Origin: Abiotrophia sp. HMSC24B09
GTDB taxonomy: Bacteria > Bacillota > Bacilli > Lactobacillales > Aerococcaceae
Reading direction: 5' to 3'
NCBI RefSeq assembly: GCF_001815865.1
Contig: NZ_KV822203.1
Location: 131,773 to 195,772, forward strand
Length of the DNA: 64,000 nucleotides
Position 1 is the first letter of the stretch; the number at the start of each line of letters is the position of its first letter. The position numbers and the translations under genes are program-made. Below are positions 15,909 through 24,760 of the stretch, one piece after another. The notes beneath the pieces are model-generated. The model was not told the DNA's origin and did no database searches. It saw only the letters and a program-made list of their open reading frames with translations.

Positions 15909-16650
15909 GGCACTGACCCCCGTAAATGAAATTAAATAAAAACACCTCCAAGTTGGATTAGGTACAATATAATCAAATGCACATGGAGGTGTCTTTTTAT
16001 GGTTAAAAAACGTGTGGCCTATTCTGTCGATACAAAGAATAAAGCCGTAGAAATGAAATTACAGGGATATAGTACAAAACAAATAATGCAGTAGTTAAAC
16101 ATAAAAAAATGAAACTCAAGTAGAAACATGGTTTAGATGGTATAAAAATGGAGAAACTCATCGTTTCCACCAACAGATAGGAAAACAATATTCTTACGAA
16201 AAAGGAATGGCTGAACTTTCAGAAATCGATCAATTAAAATTAGAACTAAAAAGAAAAGAAGTTGAATTAGAAATATTAAAAAAATACAAGGAATTGGAAA
16301 GGAAGTGTCGCCTCAAGTAGTTGTATAGTTAGTGGAAGAATTGAAAGATAAATATGCGGTACATTTAATTTGTTCTTGCCAGTAAAGGCATACGTCCATC
16401 CATGTCTCGCAAGGGAACCAGCATAGATAATGGCATGATGGAGTCCTTCTTTGGCATCTTGAAAACAGAAATGTTTTACGGATTTGAGAAAAATTTCAAG
16501 TCTCTGGATCAACTGGAGCAAGCTATTACCGAGTATATTTTTTACTACAACAATAAACGCATTAAAGCAAAACTAAAAGGACTTAGTCCTGTTCAGTATA
16601 GAACTAAATCCTTTCAATAATATTTTTTGTCTAACTTTTTGGGGTCAGTA
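15909..16650 (+). mobile_element. Decayed IS3-family (IS150-like) insertion sequence
   Basis: Left end ACTGACCCCCGTAAATG and right end CTTTTTGGGGTCAGT are imperfect inverted repeats. The element is about 0.74 kb, roughly half a normal IS3 element, so it has an internal deletion. Near the left end AACACCTCCA and TGGAGGTGT pair, hiding the GGAGGTG ribosome site of the first transposase frame, a common way to block translation of read-through mRNA. Confidence 0.85.
16000..16620 (+). pseudogene. IS3-family transposase remnants (OrfA and OrfB parts)
   Basis: OrfA begins MVKKRVAYSVDTKNKAVEMK (helix-turn-helix) at 16000 but hits a TAG near 16093; the continuing leucine-zipper part (EIDQLKLELKRKEVELEIL) is in another frame region to about 16310. 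OrfB is reduced to the C-terminal DDE end: SRKGTSIDNGMMESFFGILK, with the last acidic residue of the triad, and YYNNKRIKAKLKGLSPVQY, ending at 16618. The first two catalytic Asp regions are deleted around 16370-16400. It cannot encode an active transposase. Confidence 0.85.
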
Positions 16651-16745
16651 CAATGACTCATAAATATTTTTTTGCAAGTTCAAATACTCCATGAGATTAA
16701 TAACTTTATTATTTTCGCCAACTTTACTAATCGTATAAACATTCT

Positions 16746-16783
16746 CCAAATTTCTCAACATCAATTGAGAAATTTGGCTTTTT
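16746..16783 (+). terminator. Orphan intrinsic terminator
   Basis: CCAAATTTCTCAA (16746-16758) and TTGAGAAATTTGG (16765-16777) pair perfectly, followed by CTTTTT. It points plus with no plus-strand gene directly before it except the IS remnant, so it is probably left over from a lost gene. The rest of 16651-16894 shows no gene. Confidence 0.7.
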
Positions 16784-16894
16784 CCGTTGCTCAGTTAAAG
16801 CGTCCTTTAGTTGTATATTTCCTGTTAATATCCCTTTTGAAGCATAACATTGTTTTCAATGATCGCACCCGATTGTTGACACCCATTTTAGAAC

Positions 16895-19024
16895 CTATTC
16901 TTTGATTTTCAATAAGCGTAAACTGTTTAATGTTACAAGTAAAGTTGCTCCCATATCAGCAAATATCGCTATCCAAAGTGTTAACCAACCGGGCATGACC
17001 AAAAGTAATGCCACTAATTTAATCGCCAAAGAGAAGGTAATGTTTTGCTTGATGATTGCTAAAGCCTTACGACTTAATTTTATTGTATATGGCAATTTAC
17101 TCAAATCATCAGACATTAAGGCGATGTCAGCCGTTTCTAAAGCTGTATCAGTTCCAGCACCACCCATTGCTACACCAACGGTAGATGCAGCAAGGGCTGG
17201 AGCATCATTCACGCCATCTCCGACCATCCCCACACTTTGATGTTTTTCTCGAAGTTCTTTAATAAAATTAAGCTTATCTTCTGGAAGTAAGTCAGCTTTA
17301 ATATCCGAAACACCAACTTGTTTTCCGATGGCTGTTGCCGTTCTTTGGTTATCGCCTGTTAGCATCACTGTTTCGATTCCCATATTGTTCAACTTGCCGA
17401 TAACTTCTTTAGACGATTCCCTCATTTCATCGGCTACAGCAATAAACGAAAGAATTTCTTTTTCTGTTCCTAACACCATCACCGTTTTACCTTGAGTTTG
17501 CATATCGGCAATTTTTTCTTTTTTATCGCTTGAAATGCTTCCGTGTAATTCCTCAAAAAGATTTTGACTTCCCACATAATACATTTCATTATTTATTTTG
17601 GCTTTAACGCCTTTACCTGTAATGGATTGAAAATCCTCTACTGTTACTTCATTGAATTTTAATCCATTTTCTTCTGCTTTTCGCATAATCGCTGAAGCAA
17701 GAGGGTGCTGCGATCCTTTTTCAATGGCTGATGTTATGGTTATTAATTCATTTTCATTTCTACCATATGTCACAATGTCTGTTACAGCTGGAATCCCTTT
17801 GGTTAATGTTCCTGTTTTATCAAAGGCTATCGCTTTTAAGTGTCCTGCTGCTTCTAAATGGATACCACCTTTAATTAATACACCATTTTTCGCTGCATTT
17901 CCTATTGCTGTAACCACAGCAACTGGAGTTGAGACTACTAAGGCACAAGGACAACCAACCACTAATACAGCTAATCCTTGATAAATCCATTGGCTCCAGT
18001 CTCCGCCAAATAATGGTGGAACTACTGCAATTAAAAGAGCTAGTATGACAATAGCTGGTGTATAGTATTTTGCAAATTTATCGACAAACGCTTGAGAGGG
18101 GGCCCGTTCAGCTTGGGCTTCTTCTACCAAGTGAATGATTTTTGAAAGAGTGGTATCTTCAACTCGTTTTGTTACTTTAACCTCAAGTAACCCTTCTTCA
18201 TTCAAGGTTCCTGCAAATACTTCATCATTTGTGATTTTCGTTACTGGAACACTTTCACCTGTAATCGCAGCCTGATTTAATGTCGATGTACCTTTAACCA
18301 CTATTCCATCCATTGCTAACTTTTGACCGGGCTTAACTATCATGATGTCTCCAACTTGAATCTCATCAACATGAGTCATCATTTCTTCATTGCCTCGTCG
18401 AATTAACGCTTCTTTTGGGGCAATATCCATTAAAGATTCAATAGATTGACGTGCTTTATCCATTGAATAACGCTCTAATGCTTCACTAATCGCAAATAGG
18501 ATAACAACGGTTGCCCCTTCACCCCATTCACCAATAATTGCAGCTCCTATAATGGCAATAGTCATAAGCGTATTCATATCGAAATTTAATCTGCTTAAAT
18601 TTTTGAGACCTTTAATAAATAACGAATATCCACCGATTAAAATGGACGCTGCATAACCAATTGTCGGTAGAACATGCTCTTCACCATACTGCTCTCCTAA
18701 GAACCAGCTAACTACAAGTAAAAGAGCTGATATATATACCTTAATGTTTTCTTTCTGCTTCCAAAAAGGTTCTCCTTCTACCCTTTGTTCTTTTTCATCT
18801 CGAATTTTTAAATTTTCAAATGCTCCTGCTTTTTCTAATTCTTCAATGGTTGTCGTCCCTTTAACATAAACTTTAGATGCTCCGAAATTTACTTTCGCAT
18901 CCTGAACACCGGGAAGTTCTTTAACATTATTTTCAAAAATGGCTGCACAGTTAGTACAAGTAAATCCTTGAACACGATAGGCTTTCATTTCTTCTTCGAA
19001 CTGTTTTGCTTTCCCACTAGACAT
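16895..19024 (-). CDS. cadA: Cadmium-translocating P1B-type ATPase
   Basis: This 709-residue membrane pump exports Cd2+, Zn2+ and probably Pb2+ using ATP. The N-terminal HMA domain carries GFTCTNCA (cysteines 23 and 26). Membrane metal site CPC lies near 358-360 ([11 protein letters not shown]). The phosphorylated Asp is in [10 protein letters not shown] near 401; SQHPLASA is the P1B HP motif, and [12 protein letters not shown] the hinge. Eight helices are expected. It overlaps cadC by 8 bp, forming the classical cadC-cadA operon. Its base composition is much more AT-rich than the flanking chromosome, consistent with arrival on the island. Confidence 0.95.
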   Translation of the reverse strand: MSSGKAKQFEEEMKAYRVQGFTCTNCAAIFENNVKELPGVQDAKVNFGASKVYVKGTTTIEELEKAGAFENLKIRDEKEQRVEGEPFWKQKENIKVYISALLLVVSWFLGEQYGEEHVLPTIGYAASILIGGYSLFIKGLKNLSRLNFDMNTLMTIAIIGAAIIGEWGEGATVVILFAISEALERYSMDKARQSIESLMDIAPKEALIRRGNEEMMTHVDEIQVGDIMIVKPGQKLAMDGIVVKGTSTLNQAAITGESVPVTKITNDEVFAGTLNEEGLLEVKVTKRVEDTTLSKIIHLVEEAQAERAPSQAFVDKFAKYYTPAIVILALLIAVVPPLFGGDWSQWIYQGLAVLVVGCPCALVVSTPVAVVTAIGNAAKNGVLIKGGIHLEAAGHLKAIAFDKTGTLTKGIPAVTDIVTYGRNENELITITSAIEKGSQHPLASAIMRKAEENGLKFNEVTVEDFQSITGKGVKAKINNEMYYVGSQNLFEELHGSISSDKKEKIADMQTQGKTVMVLGTEKEILSFIAVADEMRESSKEVIGKLNNMGIETVMLTGDNQRTATAIGKQVGVSDIKADLLPEDKLNFIKELREKHQSVGMVGDGVNDAPALAASTVGVAMGGAGTDTALETADIALMSDDLSKLPYTIKLSRKALAIIKQNITFSLAIKLVALLLVMPGWLTLWIAIFADMGATLLVTLNSLRLLKIKE

Positions 19025-19385
19025 TGATCTTCACCTCTTTCTTAAGTGCCAATGCAATCATCATAATTTGTCTGATATGCTCATCATCTAATGAATAAAA
19101 TGCAAGTTTTCCCTCTTTTCGAAACTTAACAATCCCTTGCTTATGGAGCGTTCGCAGGTGATGAGAGGCATTTGCAACCGTAACACCTATAATATTTGCA
19201 ATATCACACACACACAGTTCGTCATCTTGACACAATGCATAGGTAATTTTTGCTCTATTTTTATCTGCAATAGCTTTTAACATTTGGGCAACACTAGAAA
19301 TATCTACTGTCTGTAAATTACCTTGTATTCGATTGACCTTTTCTTCGTCATAATAATAAATTTCACAAGTATCTTTTTTAATCAT
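19017..19385 (-). CDS. cadC: ArsR/SmtB-family metal-sensing repressor CadC
   Basis: CadC is a dimeric winged-helix repressor that leaves DNA when Cd, Pb or Bi binds. The 122 residues include the metal site: Cys7 in [10 protein letters not shown] and the ELCVCD box with two cysteines (about 57-62). The recognition helix is [19 protein letters not shown]. The C-terminal [15 protein letters not shown] helix completes the dimer. It is the first gene of cadC-cadA and should repress its own promoter. Confidence 0.95.
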   Translation of the reverse strand: MIKKDTCEIYYYDEEKVNRIQGNLQTVDISSVAQMLKAIADKNRAKITYALCQDDELCVCDIANIIGVTVANASHHLRTLHKQGIVKFRKEGKLAFYSLDDEHIRQIMMIALALKKEVKINV

Positions 19386-19403
19386 ATTCTCACCCCAATA
19401 TCA

Positions 19404-19453
19404 TTCAAGTATTCGCTTGAACATAGTATAACCCTTTTCATTAATTAATTCAA
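19404..19453 (-). promoter_or_regulatory. cadC promoter with candidate CadC operator
   Basis: On the minus strand TTGAAT (plus 19448-19453), a 17-bp spacer and TATACT (plus 19425-19430) form a strong promoter. An inverted repeat TTCAAG-6-CTTGAA (19404-19421) lies just downstream of the -10 box, similar to the ATTCAAATA-type operators known for CadC. Confidence 0.75.
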
Positions 19454-19576
19454 GTGTTTTTTTGAGTGAATAAAAAAAAGACTTGGAGTACCCAATTCTA
19501 ATAACAAAATAACCAATCTGCATAAGACTTTAAGTACATAACATTATTAGTATTGAACTTGTTGAGGAGGTGCTCT

Positions 19577-19876
19577 ATGAATCAGCTTGAATTTCAGCGT
19601 AATCACCTACAAATGGACTATTACAGTGAGAGCTACCGAGATTTTGAACGTGACTTCTACCGCTACTCCAACATGAATATTCCATTGACCTTTCTGACTG
19701 ATGATATCCTCAAAACAATGGCAACTTCTCGTAAGAATTACTTTGTTCTCAATAAGGAAAAGGCTAGAGATAACCGTGATCACTTCTTCATTTTCGACAT
19801 AAGCACCTTAGATGAGAATCCACTAATCTATCGTTATACATATAAGAAAACTGCAACTTATATAGCCTCAAAATAG
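19577..19876 (+). CDS. Small DUF5960-like protein
   Basis: The 99-residue product starts after an excellent GAGGAGGTGCTCT site at 19577; a start at 19553 is less likely. It contains YYSESYRDFERDFYRYSNMN, IPLTFLTDDILKTMA and an aromatic region DHFFIFD, which recall the uncharacterised DUF5960 family of streptococci; I am only moderately sure of the name. It has no signal peptide or membrane helix. It is the only plus-strand cargo gene of the island and has its own terminator. Confidence 0.55.
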   Translation: MNQLEFQRNHLQMDYYSESYRDFERDFYRYSNMNIPLTFLTDDILKTMATSRKNYFVLNKEKARDNRDHFFIFDISTLDENPLIYRYTYKKTATYIASK

Positions 19877-19903
19877 GAGTTCATCAAGTGATGACTCCTT
19901 TTT
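19875..19903 (+). terminator. Terminator of the DUF5960-like gene
   Basis: AGGAGT and ACTCCT, extended by a CATCA/TGATG pairing, form a hairpin followed by a T-run. Confidence 0.75.
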
Positions 19904-20324
19904 ATAATTCCACACGAAAATAAATTGCCTCAACTTCCTCTATTAATTTATGAACCTTACTTTCAATCTCCTTAATTGTTTTAATAAACTCTTGATCATT
20001 TTTTCCACTAGGATCCTCAAGTCCCCAATCATCTTTTTTAACAGTGTAAGGTAAAATAGGACAAACGACATTACATCCCATTGTAATAAGATAATCCACT
20101 TCAGGAATGTCATCTAAAAGTTTTGGCTTTTGGGTCTCTTCCATATCAATTGCATATATTTCTTTGACAAGTCTTACTGTATCCTGATTTATTTGATCCT
20201 TTAATTCTGTTCCTGCAGAATATACCTCTATAGAATCTCCTGCAAATTTCTTTGTCAGTGCTTCAGCGATTTGACTTCTGCATGAATTGTGAACACACAC
20301 AAAGGCAACTTTAGTTTTCTTCAT
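19902..20324 (-). CDS. arsC: Thioredoxin-coupled arsenate reductase
   Basis: ArsC reduces arsenate to arsenite. The 140-residue protein has the low-molecular-weight phosphatase fold: P-loop VCVHNSCRSQIAEAL with nucleophile Cys10, and the redox pair in MGCNVVCP (about 82-89), as in the S. aureus pI258 type. No arsenite pump gene is seen in the window, so reduction without adjacent export is odd; the pump may have been lost from the island or lie elsewhere. The start follows AGGAGGAAAA. It lies 8 bp after the relaxase fragment. Confidence 0.93.
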   Translation of the reverse strand: MKKTKVAFVCVHNSCRSQIAEALTKKFAGDSIEVYSAGTELKDQINQDTVRLVKEIYAIDMEETQKPKLLDDIPEVDYLITMGCNVVCPILPYTVKKDDWGLEDPSGKNDQEFIKTIKEIESKVHKLIEEVEAIYFRVEL

Positions 20325-20332
20325 TTTTCCTC

Positions 20333-20602
20333 CTATATCTGATAAAGTTTATCACCACAAAGATCTTCTTTTGTCCATTCAATAACGGCCAGTTTTCCTG
20401 AAGTATGATCTAGTATCTTGTTAATCCACTTAACTTCTTCAATTATCTTTATTTTATCTAACAAGACTTGTCTATCATCGACAGATTTTTTGATTAGATC
20501 ATCGAGTTGTGTAATTGAATTAATTCCTTGTTCTCTAAGTTTAATTATTGAATCAGCCATTGTTTTGATATTGTGTTTTCTTGCCCAAACTTCATAACCT
20601 TT
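20333..20602 (-). pseudogene. C-terminal relaxase fragment
   Basis: The frame is open from the edge of the miniature element at 20602: KGYEVWARKHNIKTMADSI, then LREQGINSITQLDDLIKK. This matches the region beyond the catalytic domain of mobilisation relaxases of Gram-positive conjugative elements. The last part (about KLAVIEWTKEDLCGDKLYQI) looks unlike the rest and may be a fusion tail. The 75-residue ORF from 20560 is only part of it. It indicates that the cargo once travelled on a conjugative or mobilisable element. Confidence 0.65.
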
Positions 20603-20720
20603 GGCACTGACCCCCGTAAATGAGAATTAAATAAAAACACCTCCATGTGCATTTGATTATATTGTACCAAATCCAACTTGGAGGTGTTTTTATTTAATTC
20701 TCACTTTTTGGGGTCAGTCC
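20603..20720. mobile_element. 118-bp miniature inverted-repeat element related to the IS at 15909
   Basis: The element runs from GGCACTGACCCCCG to GGGGTCAGTCC. A perfect 25-bp inverted repeat (20621-20645 with 20679-20703, starting TGAGAATTAAATAAAAACAC) surrounds a 33-bp loop. The loop is the reverse complement of the matching loop in the left IS end, apart from one base. It has no coding capacity and may be moved by the IS transposase. It contains TATAAT-like sequence that could drive arsC. Confidence 0.85.
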
Positions 20721-20740
20721 TCACCACCCCTTCAACTATT

Positions 20741-21403
20741 TTATTCTTCAAACCGATGCTTAAACAAATTGCGAAAGACTTCAAAATAAGGATTAGTCGC
20801 CAAGGACTCTCCCACGGTCACAGCCGGGCCGTGACCTGGATAGAGGACATAGTCTTCTGGCAACTGAATCAGCTCCCGATGGATGGACTGCATAAGCTCA
20901 ATGTAGGAGCCACCTGGCAGGTCCGTCCGCCCGATGCTTTGGGCGAAGATGGTATCGCCGGATAGTACGAAATGGTCCTCAGCAAAAATATAAGCCACAT
21001 GGCCTGGGCTATGACCTGGCACGAAGACCACTTTGAAGTGGAACCCCGCCACTTCCTTATCCCCTAGATCCTCCCAGAGGACTTCTGCTGGACGCGCCGT
21101 AAAAGGCTGACCCCAGTATGCCGATAGGTTGAGTTCTGGTTGATTGAGGAAGCCTGACTCCACTGGATGCATATAGAGTGGGATGCCATAACGGTCCCGC
21201 ACCGCATCCACCGCTCCGATATGATCGTGGTGGGCATGGGTCAGTAGGATGGCCTGCGGCGCCCAACCTTTGGACTCAATCCAGTCCAGAATCTTAGGAG
21301 CGTCAGCCCCTGGATCGATTAAGAGGGCCTGGCCAGCTTCATTGACGACTGCATAAGTATTTTCCTCGAGTGACCCGACGGTCAGCTGATGAACAGTAAG
21401 CAT
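20741..21403 (-). CDS. Metallo-beta-lactamase-fold hydrolase (glyoxalase II-like)
   Basis: The 220-residue protein has the binuclear metal site of the superfamily: THAHHDHIGA (about 53-62), GHSPGH (about 130), SGDTIF (about 152) and PGHGP (about 193). It probably hydrolyses a thioester or similar bond; the true substrate is unknown. The start is the ATG at 21403 after GAAGGAGAGGACTAAG; the longer frame to 21490 overlaps alr and is not needed. The alr stop ends one base before this ATG, so translation is likely coupled. Its terminator has been split by the island. Confidence 0.88.
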   Translation of the reverse strand: MLTVHQLTVGSLEENTYAVVNEAGQALLIDPGADAPKILDWIESKGWAPQAILLTHAHHDHIGAVDAVRDRYGIPLYMHPVESGFLNQPELNLSAYWGQPFTARPAEVLWEDLGDKEVAGFHFKVVFVPGHSPGHVAYIFAEDHFVLSGDTIFAQSIGRTDLPGGSYIELMQSIHRELIQLPEDYVLYPGHGPAVTVGESLATNPYFEVFRNLFKHRFEE

Positions 21404-21404
21404 C

Positions 21405-22568
21405 TTAGTCCTCTCCTTCCTCATCTTGAAGGTAAATCCGTGGAATACGATCGCTGAGCCCGCAGAAGATTTCATAGGAAATAGTCCCAACCTGACGAGC
21501 CAAGTCCGCTGCGTGGTTCTCTAAGTGATGGTCCTGTCCAATCAAGGTAACGGTGGTTCCCACTGGTACTTGATGTGGCAAGCGAATCATCAGTTGGTCC
21601 ATATTAATGACGCCAAGGACTGGGCAGGCTTGGCCTTCCACCAAGACAGGAATGTCCTTGTAGTGGCGGAACCAACCGTCTGCATAGCCGATTGGAATGG
21701 TCGCAACCCACTCATCTTCCTGGGCTTCATAGGTTGCCCCGTAGGAAATCTTGCTGCCCTTTTCCACTTGCTTGACGTAGACAATTTCTGAAATCAATTG
21801 GAGGGCTGGCTGCAAATCAATGGGCAGGCTAGAACGCTCATCCTTAGGATGCATACCATACATGGAGATGCCGAAGCGCTCAATGGAAGAAACAGGCTGA
21901 CGCTTGAACCACACGCCCATGGCGGAGTTGGCATAGTGTCGCACAGTGACCGAGTCTGGCACAGCGGTCAGCAGTTCCTGCCATTTAGCCCACTGGGTCT
22001 CCACATAGGCAGGGTCACCCCCACCGGCAGTTGAGAAGTGAGTGTCGACCCCTTCCCAGTTGACCCATGGAAAGGCCTGAATGCCCTCAGCGAAGGCTTG
22101 GACTTCTTCTACTGTCCGTAGGCCGATGCGCCCCATGCCCGTATCCAAGGCCAGATGAACCTTGAGCTTAGCATCATCCAGCAGGCTTTCTTGGTGGTTG
22201 GACACTAACTGAGCCCAAGCTTCCTGGAACCAGATTAGGTCAGAGACAATGACGGTCAGGCGATAGTAGACCAACTCAGCAATAGCGCGTGGATCTACCA
22301 AGCCCAAGATTAAGATAGGCTGGGCTAGGAGGCCGGCTTGACGGAGTTCAATCCCCTCGTCAACGGTGGCAACGGCTAAGCCTTGCGCGCCAGCTGCCAG
22401 GGCTGCCTTGGCGACGGCAACTGCTCCGTGCCCGTAACCGTTAGCCTTAACAACGGCGTAGAGGGCCTGGTCTGGCTCCAGATGACGCTTCATTTCCCTC
22501 ACATTGTGTTGAATTGCATTGAGATTAATTATCGCCACTGTTGGGCGGTGTTCACTGGCTTGTGACAT
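21405..22568 (-). CDS. alr: Alanine racemase
   Basis: This PLP enzyme makes D-alanine for peptidoglycan and for the dlt system. The PLP lysine is in YAVVKANGYGHG (near 42). The second catalytic residue, a tyrosine, lies in FGISMYGMHP (near 265). GYADGWFRHYKD and GVINMDQLMIRLP are typical of the C-terminal domain. Length is 387 residues, normal. It sits in the order cshA-acpS-alr found in many Firmicutes. The ribosome site is GGTAGGAAAGTCTT. Confidence 0.96.
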   Translation of the reverse strand: MSQASEHRPTVAIINLNAIQHNVREMKRHLEPDQALYAVVKANGYGHGAVAVAKAALAAGAQGLAVATVDEGIELRQAGLLAQPILILGLVDPRAIAELVYYRLTVIVSDLIWFQEAWAQLVSNHQESLLDDAKLKVHLALDTGMGRIGLRTVEEVQAFAEGIQAFPWVNWEGVDTHFSTAGGGDPAYVETQWAKWQELLTAVPDSVTVRHYANSAMGVWFKRQPVSSIERFGISMYGMHPKDERSSLPIDLQPALQLISEIVYVKQVEKGSKISYGATYEAQEDEWVATIPIGYADGWFRHYKDIPVLVEGQACPVLGVINMDQLMIRLPHQVPVGTTVTLIGQDHHLENHAADLARQVGTISYEIFCGLSDRIPRIYLQDEEGED

Positions 22569-22589
22569 AAGACTTTCCTACCTTTTACT

Positions 22590-22985
22590 CTAATCTTCTC
22601 TAGTCAAATACTGATCCAAAGCCGCCTGCAAGCTGGCTTCGTCTTGCTCAATCAGGACGGTGGCCGTGGCATAGTGGTCCGAATGGCTGATACTAAGCTG
22701 GACGCCTGCCGTCAGGGGGGCCACCGCAAAATAAGGCGCACCCGATGGCTTGTTGGCAATGCTCATATCGGTGAAGCGAATCCGACCAATGCCTGTCCCC
22801 AAGGCCTTGACATAGGCTTCCTTGGCGGCAAAGCGGCCGGCCAAGAATTCGAGGGCCCGATGCTCCTTCATGGCCTCATAGCGAGCCAATTCCTCTGCCG
22901 TCAAGACCTTAGACGCAAAGCGTGGCGACCGCGCCACTGCTTCTTGAATTCGGTCGATTTCAATAATGTCAGTTCCAATACGCAC
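22590..22985 (-). CDS. acpS: Holo-[acyl-carrier-protein] synthase
   Basis: AcpS transfers 4'-phosphopantetheine from CoA to Ser of acyl carrier protein. The Mg-binding residues are in IGTDIIEIDRI (near the N-terminus) and RFAAKEAYVKALGTGIG (about 57-73). I chose the GTG at 22985 because AGGAG lies ten bases upstream; the GTG at 22994 is only a base or so from that site. No ATG start exists here. The gene is between cshA and alr, about 20 bp from each. Confidence 0.93.
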   Translation of the reverse strand: MRIGTDIIEIDRIQEAVARSPRFASKVLTAEELARYEAMKEHRALEFLAGRFAAKEAYVKALGTGIGRIRFTDMSIANKPSGAPYFAVAPLTAGVQLSISHSDHYATATVLIEQDEASLQAALDQYLTRED

Positions 22986-23017
22986 GATCGCCACGCTCCT
23001 TTGGGCTTATTCTCTGG

Positions 23018-24574
23018 TTAGTTGGTTCGTTTTTTAATGGTATATTGTTTCTTGCTGCCGTCCGCCTTAGGCTTGCCTACAGGCTTAGCAGCTGAACGTG
23101 GCCGCTTGTCTTTGCGGTCAAAACGTTCCTTATGACCATGGTCTTGACGGTCGCCACGGTCCTTGTGGAAGTCCCGCTTCTTACCGTGATGACCACGACG
23201 GCCGTTGCCGCCGCCCTTACCAGTCTTGTAACCACCGGATTTGCGGTGGGCATTTGGCAATGGTTTTTGTGGTGAAATTTGAACTTCTACTTGGCTGTTG
23301 CTAGACAGGATTTGCCCTAACATAGCCGCTACCAAGTCGTTAGGCTGATAGTGGTTGAGCAGGAGTTTAGCCGTGTTACGGTGCTCATCAGCATCGCCGG
23401 CTTCCAAGGTCTCGTTAAGTTGATCAATCAGTGATTGAACCTGACCTGCTTGCGCCTCCTTCAAGGTTGGCGGCTTCATTGGTTGCATACGTTTGCGGGT
23501 CAAATCTTCGATAACGCGCAGGTAAGACATTTCTGCTGGCGTCACGAAGGTGATGGACATGCCTTCGTTGCCGGCACGGCCTGTACGGCCAATACGGTGA
23601 ACGTAAGATTCTGGGTCTTGACTGATATCATAGTTGTAGACGTGGGTCACGCCGGAAATATCCAAGCCCCGCGCCGCCACGTCAGTCGCTACCAAGAGCT
23701 CTACCTGACCTTGACGGAAGGCGTTGATGACGCTAGTCCGCTTCTGTTGCGGAATGTCACCGTGGATGAGTTCAGCATTGTAGCCGCGTAGGCTGAGGCC
23801 CCGTGCCACTTCGTCAACCCGCTTCTTAGTACGGCAGAAGACGATGGCTTGTGTTGGCATCTGAACATCCAACAAGCGAGTGAAGATATCAAACTTCTCG
23901 TCATCCCGGCATTTGATGAAGAACTGTTCAATCAAGTCAGCGGTCATTTGCTTGGCTTCAATCTTGACGTGAGCAGGTTCCTTAAGGAATTGGTCTGCTA
24001 GGCTGCGGATTTCAGGTGGCATGGTCGCTGAGAATAAGAGGGTCTGACGTGAAGCTGGCGTGGTTGCCGCGATTTCCTTGACGTCTTCAATAAAGCCCAT
24101 GTTGAGCATTTCGTCGGCTTCGTCTAAGACTAAGGTCTTGAGATGTTTGAGGCTGAGTGCCTTACGACGCATCAAGTCTAGAATACGACCTGGTGTCCCG
24201 ACCACGATTTGTGGTTGATTACGCTTGATCCATTCGATTTGCTTACCGATGGAAGAACCCCCGTAGACCACATAAATACGGGCACGTTGGTACTTACCTA
24301 AGCGGTAGAGTTCTTCTTGTACTTGGATGGCTAATTCCCGGGTTGGGGCTACCACCAAGCCTTGGATGGCGGATTGGTTCTTGTCCAATTTATTGAGCAT
24401 TGGCAAGCCAAAAGCTGCCGTCTTCCCGGTCCCTGTTTGGGCTTGACCAATCAAGTCTTGGCCTTCTAAGGCCACAGGCACTGCTTGTTGTTGGATCGGG
24501 GTTGGCTCTTCAAAGCCCATATCGGCTAGTGAGTCAAGCAAGGGTTGAATCAGGTTAAGTTCTGTAAATTTCAA
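23018..24574 (-). CDS. cshA: DEAD-box ATP-dependent RNA helicase CshA
   Basis: This RNA helicase acts in RNA decay and ribosome assembly, notably in the cold. In order: Q motif PTPIQQQAV (about 25), AQTGTGKTAA (about 44), PTRELA, TPGRILD, VLDEADEML (about 150), SATMP, ATDVAARGLDISGV, HRIGRTGRAG (about 325). The C-terminal tail from about 440 is Gly/Arg/Lys/His-rich and probably binds RNA. The 518-residue length fits CshA. The start is a TTG (MKFTELNL is the family start) after AAAAGAGACG, a weak site preceded by a long structured leader. Confidence 0.95.
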   Translation of the reverse strand: MKFTELNLIQPLLDSLADMGFEEPTPIQQQAVPVALEGQDLIGQAQTGTGKTAAFGLPMLNKLDKNQSAIQGLVVAPTRELAIQVQEELYRLGKYQRARIYVVYGGSSIGKQIEWIKRNQPQIVVGTPGRILDLMRRKALSLKHLKTLVLDEADEMLNMGFIEDVKEIAATTPASRQTLLFSATMPPEIRSLADQFLKEPAHVKIEAKQMTADLIEQFFIKCRDDEKFDIFTRLLDVQMPTQAIVFCRTKKRVDEVARGLSLRGYNAELIHGDIPQQKRTSVINAFRQGQVELLVATDVAARGLDISGVTHVYNYDISQDPESYVHRIGRTGRAGNEGMSITFVTPAEMSYLRVIEDLTRKRMQPMKPPTLKEAQAGQVQSLIDQLNETLEAGDADEHRNTAKLLLNHYQPNDLVAAMLGQILSSNSQVEVQISPQKPLPNAHRKSGGYKTGKGGGNGRRGHHGKKRDFHKDRGDRQDHGHKERFDRKDKRPRSAAKPVGKPKADGSKKQYTIKKRTN

Positions 24575-24760
24575 AGGTATATCGTCTCTTTTCTATCTAA
24601 ATTTTGGGGTTGATTCCAGTGGCATCTTGTCATCAAGACATCAAAATTGACCGCTAGGCGATGCCGAATCCGTCGGCCATCAAGCGGTCAAGTTACACAT
24701 GTTGCTTTGTTAACGCGTTGTATGGTTGTAACCTCTAACTCTTAGTGTACCATGACTAGG
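24575..24760 (-). promoter_or_regulatory. Structured 5' leader of cshA
   Basis: A 9-bp stem TTGACCGCT/AGCGGTCAA (24647-24691) encloses a second GATG-CCGA/TCGG-CATC helix, making a long hairpin. A smaller hairpin TCTTG-ATGA-CAAGA (about 24625-24640) follows towards the gene. Neither is followed by a T-run, so they are not ordinary terminators. A cold-responsive or autoregulatory leader is plausible. Confidence 0.6.

Larger units (their letters stand above)
15909..20720. mobile_element. Composite cadmium/arsenate island bracketed by IS3-type ends
   Basis: The 4.8-kb unit starts with GGCACTGACCCCCG and ends with GGGGTCAGTCC. The left bracket is a decayed IS3 element and the right bracket a 118-bp miniature relative. 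TCAC flanks both outer ends (15905-15908 and 20721-20724), a candidate 4-bp target duplication. The interior is clearly more AT-rich than the surroundings. Cargo: cadA, cadC, a DUF5960-like gene, arsC and a relaxase fragment. Joining the flanks restores a terminator for the gene at 20741. The functional composite unit is inference; the matching ends and flanks are seen. Confidence 0.7.
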
